Assembly (NCBI RefSeq): GCF_000826655.1
Contig: NZ_JXJO01000002.1
Coordinates: forward strand, 62,001-126,000
Origin: Psychroserpens damuponensis
Lineage (GTDB): Bacteria > Bacteroidota > Bacteroidia > Flavobacteriales > Flavobacteriaceae
Reading direction: 5' to 3'
DNA length: 64,000 bases
Part shown: piece by piece, positions 61,953-64,000 of the stretch
How positions within the stretch are numbered: the stretch's first letter is position 1
How the letters are laid out: every line of letters begins with the position of its first letter
Notes under the pieces: model-generated
Told to the model about the DNA's origin: nothing
The model's database searches: none
Seen by the model: only the letters and a program-made list of their open reading frames with translations
Position numbers and translations under genes: made by a program

Positions 61953-64000
61953 TTATCCTTTTACTTTATTTTTGAACTTATCAAAATCACTCTCTTTCAC
62001 TTCTCTTGGCCAAGAGTTATTTGTTGTATCAATATCTGCAGTTTCTAAATTAGGATCTACTTTAATAGATACAATCTCTTTGACTGACGCTATCGCTTTA
62101 CTAACCTCGTTGTCGTTGTATCTCCAAATTTGAGCTGGATAGGTTTCAGTTTTTGTTGTTCCATCGGCATAAGTAAACTCAACTATAATTGGCATTACTA
62201 ATCCGCCTGGTTTTTCAAATGTAATATCATAGAAATATTTTGGTTGTTTGATGGTTTTACGTTCTTCCGCAGAAAAATTATCCATCATATACTCTTTTAG
62301 TGTAGGAGAATTGTCAGCAGAAGTACCTTGACGTAACTTTTCATCAAACTCATCACTTCCTTCTTCTACTAGATATACCCAATTCAAATCTTCAACATTA
62401 CGATTATTAGATGCTGCATAATTTTTAGCATATTGGTTTGGTTCTGATGATACGTAATACTTTTTTACATCTTTTAATCCGATATCAACCCAATCAGTCG
62501 TATAAAACCATCCTCTCCAATACCAATCTAAATCAAATGCTGATGCATCTTCCATGGTACGAAAAAAATCTTCAGGTGTTGGGTGTTTAAACATCCAACG
62601 ATGTGTATATTCTTTAAAAGCGTAATCAAACAACTCTCGTCCCATTACTGTTTCTCTTAATATGTTTAATGCAGTTGCTGGTTTTCCGTAGGCATTATTT
62701 CCAAATTGATAGGTATTTAAACCTTTGGTCATAATTGGAGCAATACGATCTTGATTTCCTCCCATGTATCTCGTAATATTTTTTGCTGGTCCACGACGAG
62801 ATGGATATGTTGCATCGCCTTTTGACAATGCTCCAGGATACCATTCTCCAAAATCTTGCTCGGCAACATATTGCATGAATGTATTTAAACCTTCGTCCAT
62901 CCATGTCCATTGACGTTCATCACTATTTACAATCATTGGGAAAAAGTTGTGACCAACTTCATGAATTATCACACTCATCATCCCATATTTAGTACGATCG
63001 TCATAGTTTCCGTTTTCGTCTGGTCTTCCATAATTCCAACAAATCATTGGGTACTCCATTCCTTGGCGTCTTGCGTGTACAGAAATGGCTTTGTGATATG
63101 GGTAATCAAATGTCATACGAGAGTAAGATTTCAATGTACTTGCTACTGCTTTTGTTGACCATTGCTCCCATAATGGATTCCCTTCTTTAGAATACAATGA
63201 CACTGCCATCACATCTCTATCACCAAGCTTAACAGCCATCATATCCCAAATATATTTTCTAGAGGTTGCAAACCCAAAATCTCTTACATTTTCGGCATAC
63301 AGTTTCCAAGTTTTTTTCTTTTTAGAGCGTCCTGTTTCTCTAGCTTCGGCTTCGGCTTGTGTAGATATCACTATAGGTTCTTTAAATGATTTTTTAGCCT
63401 TTTCATAACGCTTCATCATTTCTTTAGAAAACACATCTTTTCTATTCATTAATACTCCTGTTCCATCTAAAAGATGATCTGCAGGTACCGTAATGTTAAC
63501 TTCAAAGTTTCCAAATGGTAACGCAAATTCATCTCGTCCCCAAAATTGTGAGTTTTGCCAACCTTCGACGTCGTTATAGACTGCCATTCTTGGATAGAAC
63601 TGAGCGATCACGTAATTTCTATTTCCGTCAGGAAATAATTCATAACCTGAACGTCCACCATCGGTAACGTGATTATTGATTTGGTACCACCATTTAATAT
63701 TAAAAGAAAACTGATCACCTGTTTTCATTGCTTTTGGCAATTCTACACGCATCATTGTTTGATTAATCGTGTGTGCTAATGTTTTACCGTCTGTACTTGT
63801 CACACTTTCGATATTAAAACCACCATCAAAACTCTCACTCATATACGATGAAGTAAATCTAGATGCCGATTGTGCTGGTCTCACAGTACTACTATTAATA
63901 TCTTTTGAAGGCGAATCTTTAGCCCTAACATTTTGATCTAATTGCACCCATAAATAGGTCAATTCATCTGGTGAATTGTTTGTGTAAGTAATGGTTTCAT
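61953..64000 (-). CDS. M1-family metallopeptidase (5' end beyond the window)
   Basis: At least 682 residues are visible and the frame stays open to base 64000 (upstream codons read ETITYTNNSPDEL before TYLWVQLDQN), so the start lies outside. The zinc site is HEVGH (in SVIIHEVGHNFFPM) with the third ligand Glu 18 residues after the second His (WTWMDEGLNTF). GRDEFALPFGNFEVNI and EDFFRTMEDASAFDLDW are typical of Bacteroidota M1 peptidases. An exported aminopeptidase, by family. A terminator follows. Confidence 0.93.
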   Translation of the reverse strand, partial: ETITYTNNSPDELTYLWVQLDQNVRAKDSPSKDINSSTVRPAQSASRFTSSYMSESFDGGFNIESVTSTDGKTLAHTINQTMMRVELPKAMKTGDQFSFNIKWWYQINNHVTDGGRSGYELFPDGNRNYVIAQFYPRMAVYNDVEGWQNSQFWGRDEFALPFGNFEVNITVPADHLLDGTGVLMNRKDVFSKEMMKRYEKAKKSFKEPIVISTQAEAEARETGRSKKKKTWKLYAENVRDFGFATSRKYIWDMMAVKLGDRDVMAVSLYSKEGNPLWEQWSTKAVASTLKSYSRMTFDYPYHKAISVHARRQGMEYPMICWNYGRPDENGNYDDRTKYGMMSVIIHEVGHNFFPMIVNSDERQWTWMDEGLNTFMQYVAEQDFGEWYPGALSKGDATYPSRRGPAKNITRYMGGNQDRIAPIMTKGLNTYQFGNNAYGKPATALNILRETVMGRELFDYAFKEYTHRWMFKHPTPEDFFRTMEDASAFDLDWYWRGWFYTTDWVDIGLKDVKKYYVSSEPNQYAKNYAASNNRNVEDLNWVYLVEEGSDEFDEKLRQGTSADNSPTLKEYMMDNFSAEERKTIKQPKYFYDITFEKPGGLVMPIIVEFTYADGTTKTETYPAQIWRYNDNEVSKAIASVKEIVSIKVDPNLETADIDTTNNSWPREVKESDFDKFKNKVKG

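Overview
This window is chromosome from a low-GC member of the Bacteroidota, almost certainly a (probably marine) Flavobacteriaceae. The evidence is AT-rich coding DNA, frequent TTG and GTG starts without clear Shine-Dalgarno sites, promoters with a TAnnTTTG -7 box, and family-specific genes: exosortase XrtF with its partner, HYC_CC_PP protein, CarboxypepD_reg-like TonB receptor, a Cys-less 'zinc ribbon' coiled-coil protein and GroEL with a GGM tail. I saw no rRNA, tRNA, insertion sequence, prophage or CRISPR array. Most of the window is core chromosome.

Layout. 0-5.6 kb: end of a membrane protein gene, then one operon (miaB, a secreted protein, a sigma-54 activator, a 65-aa protein, lptE, a TPR protein, secG). 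5.6-7.9 kb: groES-groEL behind a possible sigma-54 promoter. 8.2-12.4 kb (minus): a 32-aa Lys-rich peptide, then a metal cluster (secreted HMA protein, TonB receptor, HMA-MauE membrane protein, HYC_CC_PP protein). 12.4-17 kb: XrtF pair, fRMsr-like GAF protein, MacB-type permease, purH. 17.3-22.9 kb: mreB-mreC-mreD-mrdA-rodA. 23-30 kb: valS, DUF1573 protein, retropepsin/PDZ protein, aminotransferase-murB. 30-36.4 kb: ECF sigma and anti-sigma, aquaporin, small membrane protein-GT2-second ECF sigma, lipA-gap. 36.4-45.7 kb: TPR hybrid histidine kinase, lpxK, Nif3-like protein, coiled-coil protein, msrA, methyltransferase, lipoprotein, membrane histidine kinase.

45.8-55 kb is a kynurenine (tryptophan) degradation cluster: kynureninase, unknown 117-aa protein, kynurenine monooxygenase, RidA-type 2-aminomuconate deaminase, 2-aminomuconate semialdehyde dehydrogenase, an atypical SDR, 3-hydroxyanthranilate dioxygenase, ACMS decarboxylase and an unknown 7-8 TM protein. 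Together these take kynurenine through 3-hydroxyanthranilate to 2-aminomuconate and beyond. The spaces between these genes hold several kinds of short palindromic repeat, and one repeat is read in frame inside the deaminase gene. A POT peptide transporter and an O-methyltransferase follow. 57.4-59.6 kb is a second TPR hybrid kinase, cut by one in-frame TAG exactly between its DHp and ATPase domains. A subtilase lipoprotein, tatA and an incomplete M1 aminopeptidase close the window.

The most unusual signal is not a gene. The octamer CTTCGGAA (or its complement TTCCGAAG) occurs 25 times by my count, where base composition predicts about one. It lies in both orientations, in all reading frames and between genes, and resembles a Chi-like, uptake or other genome-wide signal sequence.
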